Assembly (NCBI GenBank): GCA_035275065.1
Contig: DATENM010000017.1
Coordinates: forward strand, 22,785 to 86,784
Direction: 5' to 3'
Length of the DNA: 64,000 nt
DNA from: Blastocatellia bacterium
GTDB lineage: Bacteria; Acidobacteriota; Blastocatellia; UBA7656
The translations under genes and the position numbers were made by a program. Positions 1 to 10,479 of this stretch are shown piece after piece. Under the pieces are notes generated by a model. The model was not told where the DNA came from, made no database searches, and saw nothing but the letters and a program-made list of their open reading frames with translations. Each line of letters starts with the position of its first letter. Within the stretch, counting starts at the first letter, position 1.

Positions 1-974
1 AGCCGCTGCATGAGGTTCGAGATGATGTGCCGCTGTAGCTCATCATTTTCGGGCTTGCCGGTCTCGGCCAGATCGCGCCAAGGGATGACGCCGAGGATGC
101 TGATATTCATCACGATGTAGATGGCAGCGACCGCGAGAATCGAATAGATGATGGCGCGCGGGATGACATAGCCGGGGTCTTTGACTTCGCCGCCAAAGAA
201 GCAGACGTTGTAATAGCCCCAGTAATCATATACCGCGATCAGCATGGCGGCGCCGAGTCCCTGAAAGAAGGCCAGCGACGGCGTAAACGCCCCGGCCGGA
301 AAATCGAAGGCGCGGGCGCTCTCAAAGTTCGTCACTCCGGCAAAGATCACCCACGCCACCGTCAACAGCACGCCGATCCAGAGATACTTCGCCAGCCGCC
401 CGATGATCGTGATGCGGCGATACAACAACAGCACCGCCAGCGCAATCGTGCCCATCGCCACAAAGGTCGTGCCGGTGACGTTGATGCCCACCTTGTCTGT
501 GCCGAGGACGAAAAAGACTCTGGTCAATCCCGGCCAGATGTAGCTGGCGTAGCGCGCCAGTCCAATACAGCCCGTCGCAATCGACAGGGGCGCGCTAAAG
601 GTCAATTGCCAGATGAAGAGAAACGAGACCATGCGGCCCAGCTTGTTCGGGTTGTAAATTTCTTTGAGGTAGCGGTACGAGCCGCCCGAGCCCGGCATCG
701 CCGCGCCCAGCTCGGCCCACACCAGCCCATCGCACATCACCAGCAGCGCGCCGCAGATCCAGCCGATCATCGCTTGCGGGCCGCTCATGGCGGCGATAAT
801 CGTCGGGATGGTGATGAACGGGCCGACGCCGATCATATCGATCATGTTCAGCGTCGTGGCGCTGGTCAGGCCGACGCCGCGAATCAGTTGCGCGTCCGCC
901 GCGCCCGCCGTCGTTTGCGATGAAGCTTCGCTTGAGCCGTGCGGCTCGTCGTGCTGCCGTTCAATCGTTGCCAT
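1..974 (-). CDS. APC-family amino acid permease, 3' part off the window
   Basis: Reading the minus strand from the ATG at 974 gives an open frame of 324 residues that runs off the left edge. It begins with a short hydrophilic tail of about 30 residues, then the segment LTSATTLNMIDMIGVGPFITIP, which matches the first helix of APC-superfamily amino acid/polyamine permeases (a GxG-type motif in broken helix 1). Further hydrophobic helices follow, including AMPGSGGSYRYLKEIY, the conserved AxPxSGGxYxY loop after helix 2. The protein would sit in the inner membrane and exchange or import amino acids. The substrate cannot be told from sequence. The C-terminal helices are missing only because the window ends. 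Confidence 0.85.
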   Translation of the reverse strand, partial: MATIERQHDEPHGSSEASSQTTAGAADAQLIRGVGLTSATTLNMIDMIGVGPFITIPTIIAAMSGPQAMIGWICGALLVMCDGLVWAELGAAMPGSGGSYRYLKEIYNPNKLGRMVSFLFIWQLTFSAPLSIATGCIGLARYASYIWPGLTRVFFVLGTDKVGINVTGTTFVAMGTIALAVLLLYRRITIIGRLAKYLWIGVLLTVAWVIFAGVTNFESARAFDFPAGAFTPSLAFFQGLGAAMLIAVYDYWGYYNVCFFGGEVKDPGYVIPRAIIYSILAVAAIYIVMNISILGVIPWRDLAETGKPENDELQRHIISNLMQR

Positions 975-1132
975 AATCGATCAACTGGGCACTGCTCAGA
1001 GTTTCGCCGCTGTATTTGAAGATTTGCTTTTCGTAGTGTAGCCAAAAGTCGAGCGCCGAAAAAGCAGATCGCTCTCAAATTACAAACATTTTGCAATTCG
1101 AGAGCGACCGTTGTAGCAGCCTGCTGGTGACG

Positions 1133-2023
1133 CTATGGGCTGACTGGGAGCCGGCCCGGTTGCTCCTCCCGGAATTGCGGATTGCCGGGCGCGAAATTCT
1201 GCGGGTTCGGCGGAATGTAGATGAAGACCCATTCCTCGTAGTTCTCAAGGCCATAAAGCGGGCGAATGGCTTTGCCCTTGAGCTTGGGCGCAACGCCGAC
1301 AATCGGCAGGTCCGATTGCCCGAACTGTGAATTGCCGTCCGATTTAAACAGGTGGCCGAGCGGGTCGTTCATCTGCGGCTCATCGTCATCATCATCATCG
1401 TCATCATCTTCGTCGTTGGGCCTGGCCGGTGGCCGCCCCACAGCGCCGCCGGGCCGGTTGGTATTCGCTCCCGCAGGCGGGGTCTCCGAGGCGTTGGGAT
1501 TGCGGGCGGCATGCTTGACCGCCGTTGCGGCGGCAATCAGCGAATAGTCAGGCGTAATCGTCCAGTTGGCGGTCATTGCATAAGCTTGCAGGACGCCGAG
1601 GATGCGCGGGTCGCGGGCGCGCACAGGCTCCCACTCAACACCGGTCATCGGGTCAATCAACTCTGACGCCCGCGCAAACTTCACTTGCGTCACCCCGAGG
1701 GTGACGCCATCGCGCAGCTTCTTCAGATCCTTCAGGAAGCCATAAGGCGGCGGCACGCGAAGCTGTAAAGGCCGAAGAATGCGCCCGCCATAGTAGCGGG
1801 CGATGGCCTTGGCCATCTGGTTGCCGCGATAGATCATCTCCTCTTCTTTCGAGCGTTGCACCTCCATCTTGACGTTCGGCACGACCGCCGACACCAGATA
1901 GATGCTCAGGATGGCCAGCGTCAGGATCAAGCCGAGCAGCGCATAGCCGCGCTGGCCGTCACGGGCCGGACGAAGGGCGCAAGCAGAAGATTCCGGCGAT
2001 GTGGTTTGAGCCGTCTTTCTCAT
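1133..2023 (-). CDS. Type II secretion/type IV pilus pseudopilin-like protein
   Basis: The 296-residue product has a basic leader ending RDGQRG, then YALLGLILTLAILSIYLVSAV, a typical prepilin-peptidase site followed by a pilin helix. The predicted cut is after Gly26. The glutamate normally at +5 is replaced by Gly31. The region EMIYRGNQMAKAIARYY is typical of PulG-like pseudopilins. A run of nine aspartates lies near residues 205-215, encoded by GAT/GAC repeats. The start overlaps the stop of the upstream PilP-like gene by 4 bases (ATGA), so it is the last gene of the pilN-pilO-pilP-like operon. It is likely exported and assembled in the inner membrane by the pilus/secretion machine. Which machine is served is uncertain. 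Confidence 0.75.
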   Translation of the reverse strand: MRKTAQTTSPESSACALRPARDGQRGYALLGLILTLAILSIYLVSAVVPNVKMEVQRSKEEEMIYRGNQMAKAIARYYGGRILRPLQLRVPPPYGFLKDLKKLRDGVTLGVTQVKFARASELIDPMTGVEWEPVRARDPRILGVLQAYAMTANWTITPDYSLIAAATAVKHAARNPNASETPPAGANTNRPGGAVGRPPARPNDEDDDDDDDDDEPQMNDPLGHLFKSDGNSQFGQSDLPIVGVAPKLKGKAIRPLYGLENYEEWVFIYIPPNPQNFAPGNPQFREEQPGRLPVSP

Positions 2024-2883
2024 CGCGTTTTCTCAGTCAGCGGCACGCGGCGCTTGATGTCGTACTGAGTCAGCGTCACGTCAACGCCCTGGTCGGTGAT
2101 GGCGTCAATGCGCCACTGATTCATAATCGAGTCGCCGCGCCCCAGCCGCTTGATCTCTTTCGTGCCCATTAGCTCAAAAAGCCCTTGCTCGCCGAGCCGC
2201 CCGATGTAACGGAACTGCGGCTCAGGGGCCGGCTGCACCGAGAAGGTTGCCGGCGTCGAGAACATCTTGGGGTCGCTCGCCGATTTGACCGTGATGGAGA
2301 TCGAACGCGCCGAGGCGTATTCGCTCGGGTCAACGTCAGTGGCGATTTGATGCTCGTTGAGCCGCCGCGACGGGCGCACGGCGCCATCGAACATGAGCTG
2401 GGCGTCCGTCGGGATGATGTTGGCGGCGACGGTTAATGTGATGCGGCGCGGCGTGCCCGCGACTGCCGAAGCCGGTGTGACGCCACCAAGCGTAATCGGC
2501 GGCGGCGGCGGTGGTGGCGGCTGCGGCGGCGGCGGCGGAACGTAGTAGGCAAAGACGGTGACGCCGCCGCGTTCTTTATCCGGCTCGACCGGGCCGCTCG
2601 CGGTCGTGTGGCGCAGATCGAGCGGCGTCAAGTCCTGCATCAACTGGTAGACGACCTCTTCAGGCTGGCCGGTGGCCTTCGGGGGTGCCGGTTGCGCCGT
2701 GCCCGGCTGCGAAGTCGTCGCGGTCGGCGTCGCCACAGCCGGCGCATTCGAATTGCTCGGCTTGCGGGTCGGCCGCGACGGCGGGCTCAAGAACAGATTG
2801 TAGATCAGCACGAAGACGAACAGGCCGCCGAGCGCAACCAGCAGGAGTCGTTTTCGTTTTTCTGATTTGTTGCCTTTTGCCAT
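2020..2883 (-). CDS. PilP/GspC-like inner-membrane pilus assembly protein
   Basis: The product (about 287 residues) has a lysine/arginine-rich start, one membrane helix (LLLVALGGLFVFVLIYNLFL), a proline/threonine-rich linker, then two proline runs near the middle separated by one glutamine. The C-terminal part (FRYIGRLGEQGLFELMGTKEI, then MNQWRIDAI) resembles the beta-domain of PilP/GspC proteins that link the inner membrane ring to the secretin. The ATG at 2883 is preferred to one at 2904 because it opens the basic pre-helix segment and has AGAG upstream. It sits 42 bases after the PilO-like gene and overlaps the pseudopilin gene. The assignment rests on architecture and context more than on clear motifs. 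Confidence 0.6.
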   Translation of the reverse strand: MAKGNKSEKRKRLLLVALGGLFVFVLIYNLFLSPPSRPTRKPSNSNAPAVATPTATTSQPGTAQPAPPKATGQPEEVVYQLMQDLTPLDLRHTTASGPVEPDKERGGVTVFAYYVPPPPPQPPPPPPPPITLGGVTPASAVAGTPRRITLTVAANIIPTDAQLMFDGAVRPSRRLNEHQIATDVDPSEYASARSISITVKSASDPKMFSTPATFSVQPAPEPQFRYIGRLGEQGLFELMGTKEIKRLGRGDSIMNQWRIDAITDQGVDVTLTQYDIKRRVPLTEKTR

Positions 2884-2925
2884 TGATTCACTCTGCCAAC
2901 ACACGGCGACACGGGGCGCGCTGCT

Positions 2926-3624
2926 TTAAGGTTGAAAATAGGCCGAGGCGTCAACCGCCAATGCCAGGCCGGAGCCGGCGGGGCGGCCACGATGGCGGCC
3001 CCCGCCTTCGCCGCCTTTGTCTTCCTGCAACACGAAGTTCGCCGACTTAATAACAAAGAACTGCTTGTTATGCTCCAGGTCGTTGAGGAAGGCCCGCAGG
3101 TTCGCGTATTGGCCAAATACCGTAAAATGCATGTCGAGGCGCGGGAAGGCGTTGATCAATTCTTCGGCCCGCTTCTTGCGCTTGCTGTCGTTCTCTTCAG
3201 CCTTGGCAGCGCCTTTTTCAAGCGGCATATCGATGCCGCTGGTCAGCGTGACGCTGTGCTTCTTGGCGAGCGCGTTGACCTCGTTAATCAGCGCGATGCG
3301 GCCCGTCGCCAGCGGCCTCAGGATGTCACTCTTGAAAGTTTGCAGGCTGGCGAGCGCGTCTTTGATGTTCGGCCCACGAAGGCCGCCGGTTGTCGTCTGG
3401 GTCTGCGCCAGCTCGTCGTTGAGCCGCTGAAGCTCTTGCTCCTGAGCGCGCAGCCGTGACTGTTCGGGACTGAGCGCGGTGAAGTAATAGAAGACCGCCA
3501 GCAAAAAGACGAGCAGCGCCACGATGGCCGCGCCGATCTCCGCGCCGCTCAAGCCCAGAGGCAAGCGCCCGCGTTTGCGCCGAACGGTGACGCGCGATAC
3601 CCGTTCTTCAACACGCGTGCTCAT
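2926..3624 (-). CDS. pilO: PilO-like type IV pilus assembly protein
   Basis: The 232-residue product has a basic cytoplasmic tail, a single membrane helix at about 27-48 (IGAAIVALLVFLLAVFYYFTAL), a coiled coil (QSRLRAQEQELQRLNDELAQTQ), and a periplasmic ferredoxin-like domain with the segment FPRLDMHFTVFGQYANLRAFLNDLE, characteristic of PilO. In known systems PilO pairs with PilN to form the inner-membrane alignment complex that couples the cytoplasmic motor to the outer-membrane secretin. Its ATG overlaps the stop of the PilN-like gene (ATGA), so the two are translationally coupled. Confidence 0.8.
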   Translation of the reverse strand: MSTRVEERVSRVTVRRKRGRLPLGLSGAEIGAAIVALLVFLLAVFYYFTALSPEQSRLRAQEQELQRLNDELAQTQTTTGGLRGPNIKDALASLQTFKSDILRPLATGRIALINEVNALAKKHSVTLTSGIDMPLEKGAAKAEENDSKRKKRAEELINAFPRLDMHFTVFGQYANLRAFLNDLEHNKQFFVIKSANFVLQEDKGGEGGGRHRGRPAGSGLALAVDASAYFQP

Positions 3625-4214
3625 TGTGCCTCACCTCCACCGGGGGTGTAGACCAGAACGAGCGTGAACGGCACTTCGCTGGTATCCTGCGAGGCTTCCT
3701 GCGTCGACTGGCGGATGGCGAACAGGCCGCCCGACTTTTCGATCTTCTCCATCATCTCGGTTAACTGCGCCGGTGTCTTGCCAATCGCCTTAACTTCGAT
3801 GGCGGCGGTAATCGGCTGCCCGAGCGGCGCGACCTTCTCGACCTTCAGGCCGACCAGCCTGGCGTCCTTCGGGACATAATGTTCGAGGTCGGCCATCACG
3901 CGATTGATTGAAAAAGCGCGGCGCGCCAGCAACTGCCGCGCCGAGGCCAGCTCCAGCCGATCAATATCGCTGACCGGCGGCTGCTCCTGCGCCTTGTTGT
4001 TCTTCTGATTTTCCTGGCGGGCGCTTTCGAGCCGGTCGCGCGCATCGCGCACGCGCACGGCAAGGCTGTCGGCACGGGCCGCGACCAGGCTCCGCTGCGA
4101 GCTCGTCCACAGATAGAGCCACAGGCTGATAAGCAGGATGGCGGCAACGGCAATATACAACAGCCGATGGTTGGCGAATGGCCGCGCTGAGAGGTTTAAG
4201 CTTGTTCGCATCAC
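3621..4214 (-). CDS. pilN: PilN-like type IV pilus assembly protein
   Basis: The 197-residue product starts MMRTSLNLSARPFANHR, close to the INLLPxR-type N-terminus of PilN that normally docks on PilM. One membrane helix (LLYIAVAAILLISLWLYLWTS) and a coiled-coil stretch follow, then a ferredoxin-like domain containing the segment MADLEHYVPKDARLVGLKVE. It heads a four-gene minus-strand operon (PilN, PilO, PilP-like, pseudopilin). A pilM gene, usually directly upstream, is absent: the next gene upstream is divergent and unrelated. Confidence 0.78.
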   Translation of the reverse strand: MMRTSLNLSARPFANHRLLYIAVAAILLISLWLYLWTSSQRSLVAARADSLAVRVRDARDRLESARQENQKNNKAQEQPPVSDIDRLELASARQLLARRAFSINRVMADLEHYVPKDARLVGLKVEKVAPLGQPITAAIEVKAIGKTPAQLTEMMEKIEKSGGLFAIRQSTQEASQDTSEVPFTLVLVYTPGGGEAQ

Positions 4215-4237
4215 CCTTAAGAATAACCGATCATTTT

Positions 4238-4258
4238 GTCATTTGTCATTGGTCATTT
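4238..4258. repeat. Three tandem 7-base GTCATT(T/G) units
   Basis: Three adjacent heptamers, GTCATTT, GTCATTG and GTCATTT, lie in the divergent gap between the PilN-like gene and the zinc-ribbon gene. A partial fourth unit (TCATTTT) precedes them. The tract is AT-rich compared with its surroundings. It could be a regulator-binding site for either divergent gene or a simple-sequence tract. No function is evident. Confidence 0.5.
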
Positions 4259-4416
4259 GCCCCTCGCTTACAAACCCGCGCGAGGCGCTGAAAAAACCGG
4301 TAACCTTGGGCTAAGGGCTGATGACCAAAGAGGCAACCTCACAGCAGGGCAAACGCATCAGCCTATTGGAAGTTCCAGTTGTTGGCACCAACCTGAGCCC
4401 GAGAGCGGAGGAGGCT

Positions 4417-5697
4417 ATGAAGACCTGCCCGGAATGCGGCATCGCGCTAAGAGATGAATATCAGTTTTGCCCCGAGGATGGCGCAACGCTCAGCCAAACG
4501 CCGGCTTCGGCGCGAATAGAGGAGAGCCCCTCGGCAAAGTCTCAGGCGGTTGACGCCGTCGTTCTCTATTGCCCTGCCTGCGCCGCCGAGTACCCTTTGA
4601 CCTTCACCGAATGCCCCGTGCATCACACGGCGCTGACCACGCATGGCATGCCGACGCTTGTCGAGGGAACCAAAGGAGCTGAGAAGGACAACACATCGGC
4701 GGCAGGAGACGCGCGGACAGCAAAGTCACCCGCAGGTCGCCGGCTTCATCTCGTCTCAGACGAAACCCACTCGCGGCGCTCCGCGCTTGAAGCCTACGAA
4801 GAGACGCTCGAAAATCTCGCCCAGCCGCCTGTCAAAGAGGCGAGCGCGCCTGAGGAATTGCCGTCGGCCGTTGCGCCTGACGACGACGCGCGAAGACATC
4901 GCCTCTTGGCGATTGGGATTGTGGCCGCGCTTGTCGTGCTGGCACTGCTCGGCCTCTATGCCGTGATCTCGAACGCTTCGCGCAGGCCCACGCCCTCTAC
5001 TACGAAGCCCGCGAGCGCAAAAACCATCTCGCAGCAGCCGAGCATTACGATTCAGACTCCGCAGACGGCGTCTGACTATCAAAACCAGGCGAGCGTGAAT
5101 CCGCCTCCGGCTGATGTTTCAAGCGACTCCGGCCCGGCTCGTGCCCAGAACGTCGAGGAGCCACAGCCGAAAACGCCGCGCCACATTGACGAAGCGCCCC
5201 CCGCGGCGAGGCGAGCCACCGACGCGCACACGCAAGCAGAAACCCTTGAGCCAGGCGATGCGCCGGCGCGACATCCTCAACAGGCCGTCAGCGCCCAGAC
5301 GCCGACGACGCGCCAGCCCGCGGCGACTGAGCTGATCTTGCCGCGCGGCACCTTCGGATTGGTCACGGCGCGTCTGGCAGGGGTGCGCGCGGCGCGCACC
5401 GCCGGCGGCTATCGCTATGATCTGACATTCCACATGGCCGACCATGCTGGCCACGCCACGCAATGGGAACGGCTCGCCATCGTCACTCGCTCGACCAGCG
5501 GCGCGACGCGGCAGCAGCAGATTCCCTTCTTTCACCGCCTCGGCGCCGATGGCACTTTGAGCTTTACGGTTAGCGTCGAGATGCCCGGGCGTGGGCCCGC
5601 CGACTGGCAAGGTCGAATCATCTGCACTAGCATCGGCTCTGACAGCAGCGGCAAGCCCTGTCACGCCAGCTTTGGCGCCAACGTCTCGCCCGATTGA
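4417..5697 (+). CDS. Zinc-ribbon membrane protein of unknown function
   Basis: The ATG at 4417 is chosen because GGAGGAGG lies directly upstream and the sequence then opens with a zinc ribbon, MKTCPECGIALRDEYQFCPEDG. The fourth ligand is not Cys (CPED instead of CPxC). A second ribbon, CPACAAEYPLTFTECPVH, follows around residue 50. A single membrane helix (LLAIGIVAALVVLALLGLYAVIS) lies near residue 170, then about 110 disordered Pro/Thr/Ser/Ala-rich residues and a compact C-terminal beta-rich domain ending CTSIGSDSSGKPCHASFG. The layout suggests a cytoplasmic ribbon domain joined through the membrane to an external domain. No specific function is recognised. Confidence 0.7.
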   Translation: MKTCPECGIALRDEYQFCPEDGATLSQTPASARIEESPSAKSQAVDAVVLYCPACAAEYPLTFTECPVHHTALTTHGMPTLVEGTKGAEKDNTSAAGDARTAKSPAGRRLHLVSDETHSRRSALEAYEETLENLAQPPVKEASAPEELPSAVAPDDDARRHRLLAIGIVAALVVLALLGLYAVISNASRRPTPSTTKPASAKTISQQPSITIQTPQTASDYQNQASVNPPPADVSSDSGPARAQNVEEPQPKTPRHIDEAPPAARRATDAHTQAETLEPGDAPARHPQQAVSAQTPTTRQPAATELILPRGTFGLVTARLAGVRAARTAGGYRYDLTFHMADHAGHATQWERLAIVTRSTSGATRQQQIPFFHRLGADGTLSFTVSVEMPGRGPADWQGRIICTSIGSDSSGKPCHASFGANVSPD

Positions 5698-5774
5698 AGA
5701 GGGCGGCGGCTAGCGCATCAACAACCCAACCATTATAGTCTTCGTGTGGCCGACTCCTTTGCGTCGAGGGCGCG

Positions 5775-7850
<2,076 letters not shown>

Positions 7851-7861
7851 GCGCCGACTCT

Positions 7862-8734
7862 TCATTTCAGGCGTATCTCGAACAGGCGTGGCCATTTTTT
7901 GCCGCTCACAAAAATGCGTTTCGATTGTGGGTCGTAGGCAATGCCGTTGAGGACATCCTCGGAGCCTGTGCGCAACTGCGGCGGCAAGAGATTCTTCATG
8001 TCGAGATAGGATTTTACGCGCCCCGTCTCCGGGTCAATTCTCAGTATCCAATCCTGCTGCCAGACGTTGGCCCATATCTCGCCCTCGATGTATTCAAGCT
8101 CGTTCAGTTGATCTTGCGCGCGGCCATTCCATGTCACGTTGAGGCGGCGCACCGGCTGAAAGGTTTCGGGGTCGAGATAGGTCAACGTATTGCTGCCATC
8201 GCTCATCACCAATTGCTTGCCATCATAGGTGATGCCCCAGCCTTCTGTGTCATAGCGGAACTCGCGCAACAGCTTGAACGAGGCGCGGTCGTAAACAAAG
8301 CCGCGATGCGTTTGCCAGGTGAGCTGGACCAGGCGGTCACCGACAAGCGCCAGCCCTTCGGCAAATAGGTCGGGCGCGAGGCTGATCGATTGAACGACTT
8401 TGCCGGAGGGGAATTCGACACGGCGCAAGGTTGAGTGGCCTTCGAGCCCCGTGCTCTCATAAAAGCCGTTGTCGTACCAGAGCAAGCCCTGTAGAAACGC
8501 CTGCGGGTCGTGCGGGTAATTGTTAACGATCTCGAAATCGTCGCGCTTCGCCGGCGCATTCCCCTGCGATTGATTGCTGTTGGTGCTGTGCGTCGGCGCC
8601 GAGGCGTTGGGGCGCAACAACAGGAGATAGACAAGGGCGAGGCCGACAATCACCGCCGCGATAACGGCGACCTTCAGCGCCTGCCCGCTTTGCTTCGTCT
8701 TCGGTGTGTTTTTCGTCGTCGCTTTCTTTGCCAT
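7862..8734 (-). CDS. Glutaminyl-peptide cyclotransferase, membrane-anchored
   Basis: The 290-residue protein has a lysine-rich start, one N-terminal signal/anchor helix (VAVIAAVIVGLALVYLLLL) and a beta-propeller of the plant/bacterial glutamine cyclotransferase family. Typical segments are YPHDPQAFLQGLLW, FYESTGLEGHSTLR, FAEGLAL, LTWQTHRGFVYD, EGWGITYDG, NELEYIEGEIWANVW and DVLNGIAYD. The family converts N-terminal glutamine of peptides to pyroglutamate. Export to the periplasm is expected from the anchor. The Glu of GLEGHS and the LEYI segment belong to the conserved active-site area of the family. Confidence 0.9.
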   Translation of the reverse strand: MAKKATTKNTPKTKQSGQALKVAVIAAVIVGLALVYLLLLRPNASAPTHSTNSNQSQGNAPAKRDDFEIVNNYPHDPQAFLQGLLWYDNGFYESTGLEGHSTLRRVEFPSGKVVQSISLAPDLFAEGLALVGDRLVQLTWQTHRGFVYDRASFKLLREFRYDTEGWGITYDGKQLVMSDGSNTLTYLDPETFQPVRRLNVTWNGRAQDQLNELEYIEGEIWANVWQQDWILRIDPETGRVKSYLDMKNLLPPQLRTGSEDVLNGIAYDPQSKRIFVSGKKWPRLFEIRLK

Positions 8735-8845
8735 GTCAAACCTGAGATGTGGATTCTACCTGTGCAATCATACTCGTTTCCGCCGCAGACTCAATGCAAG
8801 CAGAGCCGCAGCGGGCGTTCAACCAGTGATTGTCGGCGCCGGATT

Positions 8846-8874
8846 TTGGAAAGGCGATGGCGATGCGTTATACT
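8846..8874 (+). promoter_or_regulatory. Sigma70-type promoter for the cupredoxin gene
   Basis: TTGGAA and TATACT are separated by 17 bases, and the -10 box ends 64 bases before the ATG of the cupredoxin/beta-barrel gene. It also lies upstream of the divergent cyclotransferase gene. This is a sequence match only. Confidence 0.5.
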
Positions 8875-8938
8875 CACCGGCGATCGAGGTCAGCAATCGA
8901 ACTCTTCCCATCAATCAAATAAACAGGAGCTCACTCGA

Positions 8939-10342
8939 ATGAGAACGACTACGCGACACCTCGCGCTGCTTGCGCCGCTGGCGCTGCTGTTTCTTTTTAC
9001 CACCGCCTCTGCTGAAACCCCGGCCGATTCGGCGCGCGAAATAAGAATCACCGCGCGCAAGTTTGAGTTTCTGCCGCGGACGATCACCGTTCGCAAGGGC
9101 GAGCCCGTTCGCCTCGTCGTCACCTCCGAAGATGTCGATCACGGCTTCGCGCTGAAGGAATTCAACGTCAAAGAGACGATCAAGGCGAAGCAGACTAAAG
9201 TGATCGAGCTTACACCGGACCGCGAAGGCAAGTTTAGCTTCTCATGCTCGGTCTATTGCGGCGACGGTCACGATGAGATGACCGGCGAGATGATTGTCAC
9301 CGGCGTTGAGCCGGCCAGCGACGTGCGCGTCAGCTTCGATGATAACGCAGAGGGCGTCGCTTACGTTGAAGTCAATGGCGAGCGCCTGCGCATAGACACG
9401 CGCAGCAAGACCTTTGCCCGCGTGGAGTCCAGGGAGCCTGCGCCCAGCCAGCAACCGGGCGCGCCGCCGGTCGTGGCCGCCAAACCACGCGAGAGCAGCA
9501 AGGAGAATGAGCCTTATGATTACCACGTCGTCAACGTGCCGACGCCCAAGCAGGTGCGGCGTCACAGCTTGAATCTATACTTCACCCATCGCTTCGCGGA
9601 GCCTGTGCGCCCGCTTGAGGATACCGGCAGGGATCTGTTTGGACTCGACAGCTTTTCGGTCTCGTCATTCGGCATCACTTACGGCATCACTGACCGCTTG
9701 TACGCCAACGTCTACCGCTCGCCAATCTGCCAGCCGGGCCTGTGTAAAACGATTGAGCTTGGACTTGGATACCACTGGCTCAGCGAAGCAGGCCGCTCGC
9801 CCGTGGCGCTCTCGACCTATGCCAGCGTTGAAGGTGAGGAGAATTTTAGCAACCGCTACACCTACAACATTCAAGCGATGCTGGCGCGCAGCGTGACCCG
9901 CTATGCCAACGTCTTTTTCTCGCCCGCCGTCCACATCAATGCCAACGGCAGCGGGCGGTTCAACCCGCGCCCCGGTTTCTTCCCGGCCGAGCCGGTGGAA
10001 AGCTTCCGCCTCGGCCGGCACGGCGGCTCGTTCGGCTTCGGCGTCAATGGGCGCATCCGTCCAACCGTTTCACTGCTGTTCGAGTATACGCCGCGCGTCG
10101 GATTCAAGCTTGGGCAGGTCGAGCCGGTCTTCGATGAGCAATCAGGCATTTTGAAGGGGTTCAACAATCGCTCGGAAGCCGAAATCGGCTTTGGTGTCGA
10201 AAAGCGCATTGGCCGCCACGTCTTCTCGCTGACCTTCACCAACACTCAAGCGACGACGACGAGCCGTTATAATTCAAGCAACCTGGCGCTGCCGCCGAGC
10301 AAGTTTGCCATCGGCTTTAACCTCTTCAGGCGTTTACTGTGA
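8939..10342 (+). CDS. CuA-like cupredoxin fused to a DUF5777-type beta-barrel
   Basis: The ATG at 8939 follows AGGAG and opens a signal peptide (LALLAPLALLFLFTTASA, cut near residue 25), giving 467 residues. The N-terminal domain (about 30-120) is a cupredoxin with a DVDHGF histidine (His68) and CSVYCGDGHDEM. That is C-x3-C-x3-H-x2-M, the binuclear CuA pattern of cytochrome oxidase subunit II and N2O reductase. A proline-rich linker leads to a C-terminal domain of about 280 residues with alternating beta strands (SVSSFGITYGITDRLYANVYRSP), matching DUF5777-like outer-membrane barrels. A periplasmic/outer-membrane electron-transfer or copper role is inferred. No other oxidase gene is nearby. 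Confidence 0.78.
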   Translation: MRTTTRHLALLAPLALLFLFTTASAETPADSAREIRITARKFEFLPRTITVRKGEPVRLVVTSEDVDHGFALKEFNVKETIKAKQTKVIELTPDREGKFSFSCSVYCGDGHDEMTGEMIVTGVEPASDVRVSFDDNAEGVAYVEVNGERLRIDTRSKTFARVESREPAPSQQPGAPPVVAAKPRESSKENEPYDYHVVNVPTPKQVRRHSLNLYFTHRFAEPVRPLEDTGRDLFGLDSFSVSSFGITYGITDRLYANVYRSPICQPGLCKTIELGLGYHWLSEAGRSPVALSTYASVEGEENFSNRYTYNIQAMLARSVTRYANVFFSPAVHINANGSGRFNPRPGFFPAEPVESFRLGRHGGSFGFGVNGRIRPTVSLLFEYTPRVGFKLGQVEPVFDEQSGILKGFNNRSEAEIGFGVEKRIGRHVFSLTFTNTQATTTSRYNSSNLALPPSKFAIGFNLFRRLL

Positions 10343-10479
10343 GCCGAGAAGAGCGAGCCGCTGGTTTTCAGTGCTTCGGGTGGCGTGCTAAGATTTCAGC
10401 TTCGCGCGCCGCCCGAATTCGTCACTGACGGTCAGTCATTGCGCCGCGCGATTCGATTTCAAATGCCGGAGAGTGTCTC

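Noticed and set aside
8510..8938. Upstream extension of the cupredoxin gene
   Set aside because: The earlier ATG would add about 143 residues that overlap the divergent cyclotransferase gene and precede a clear signal peptide with its own ribosome site.
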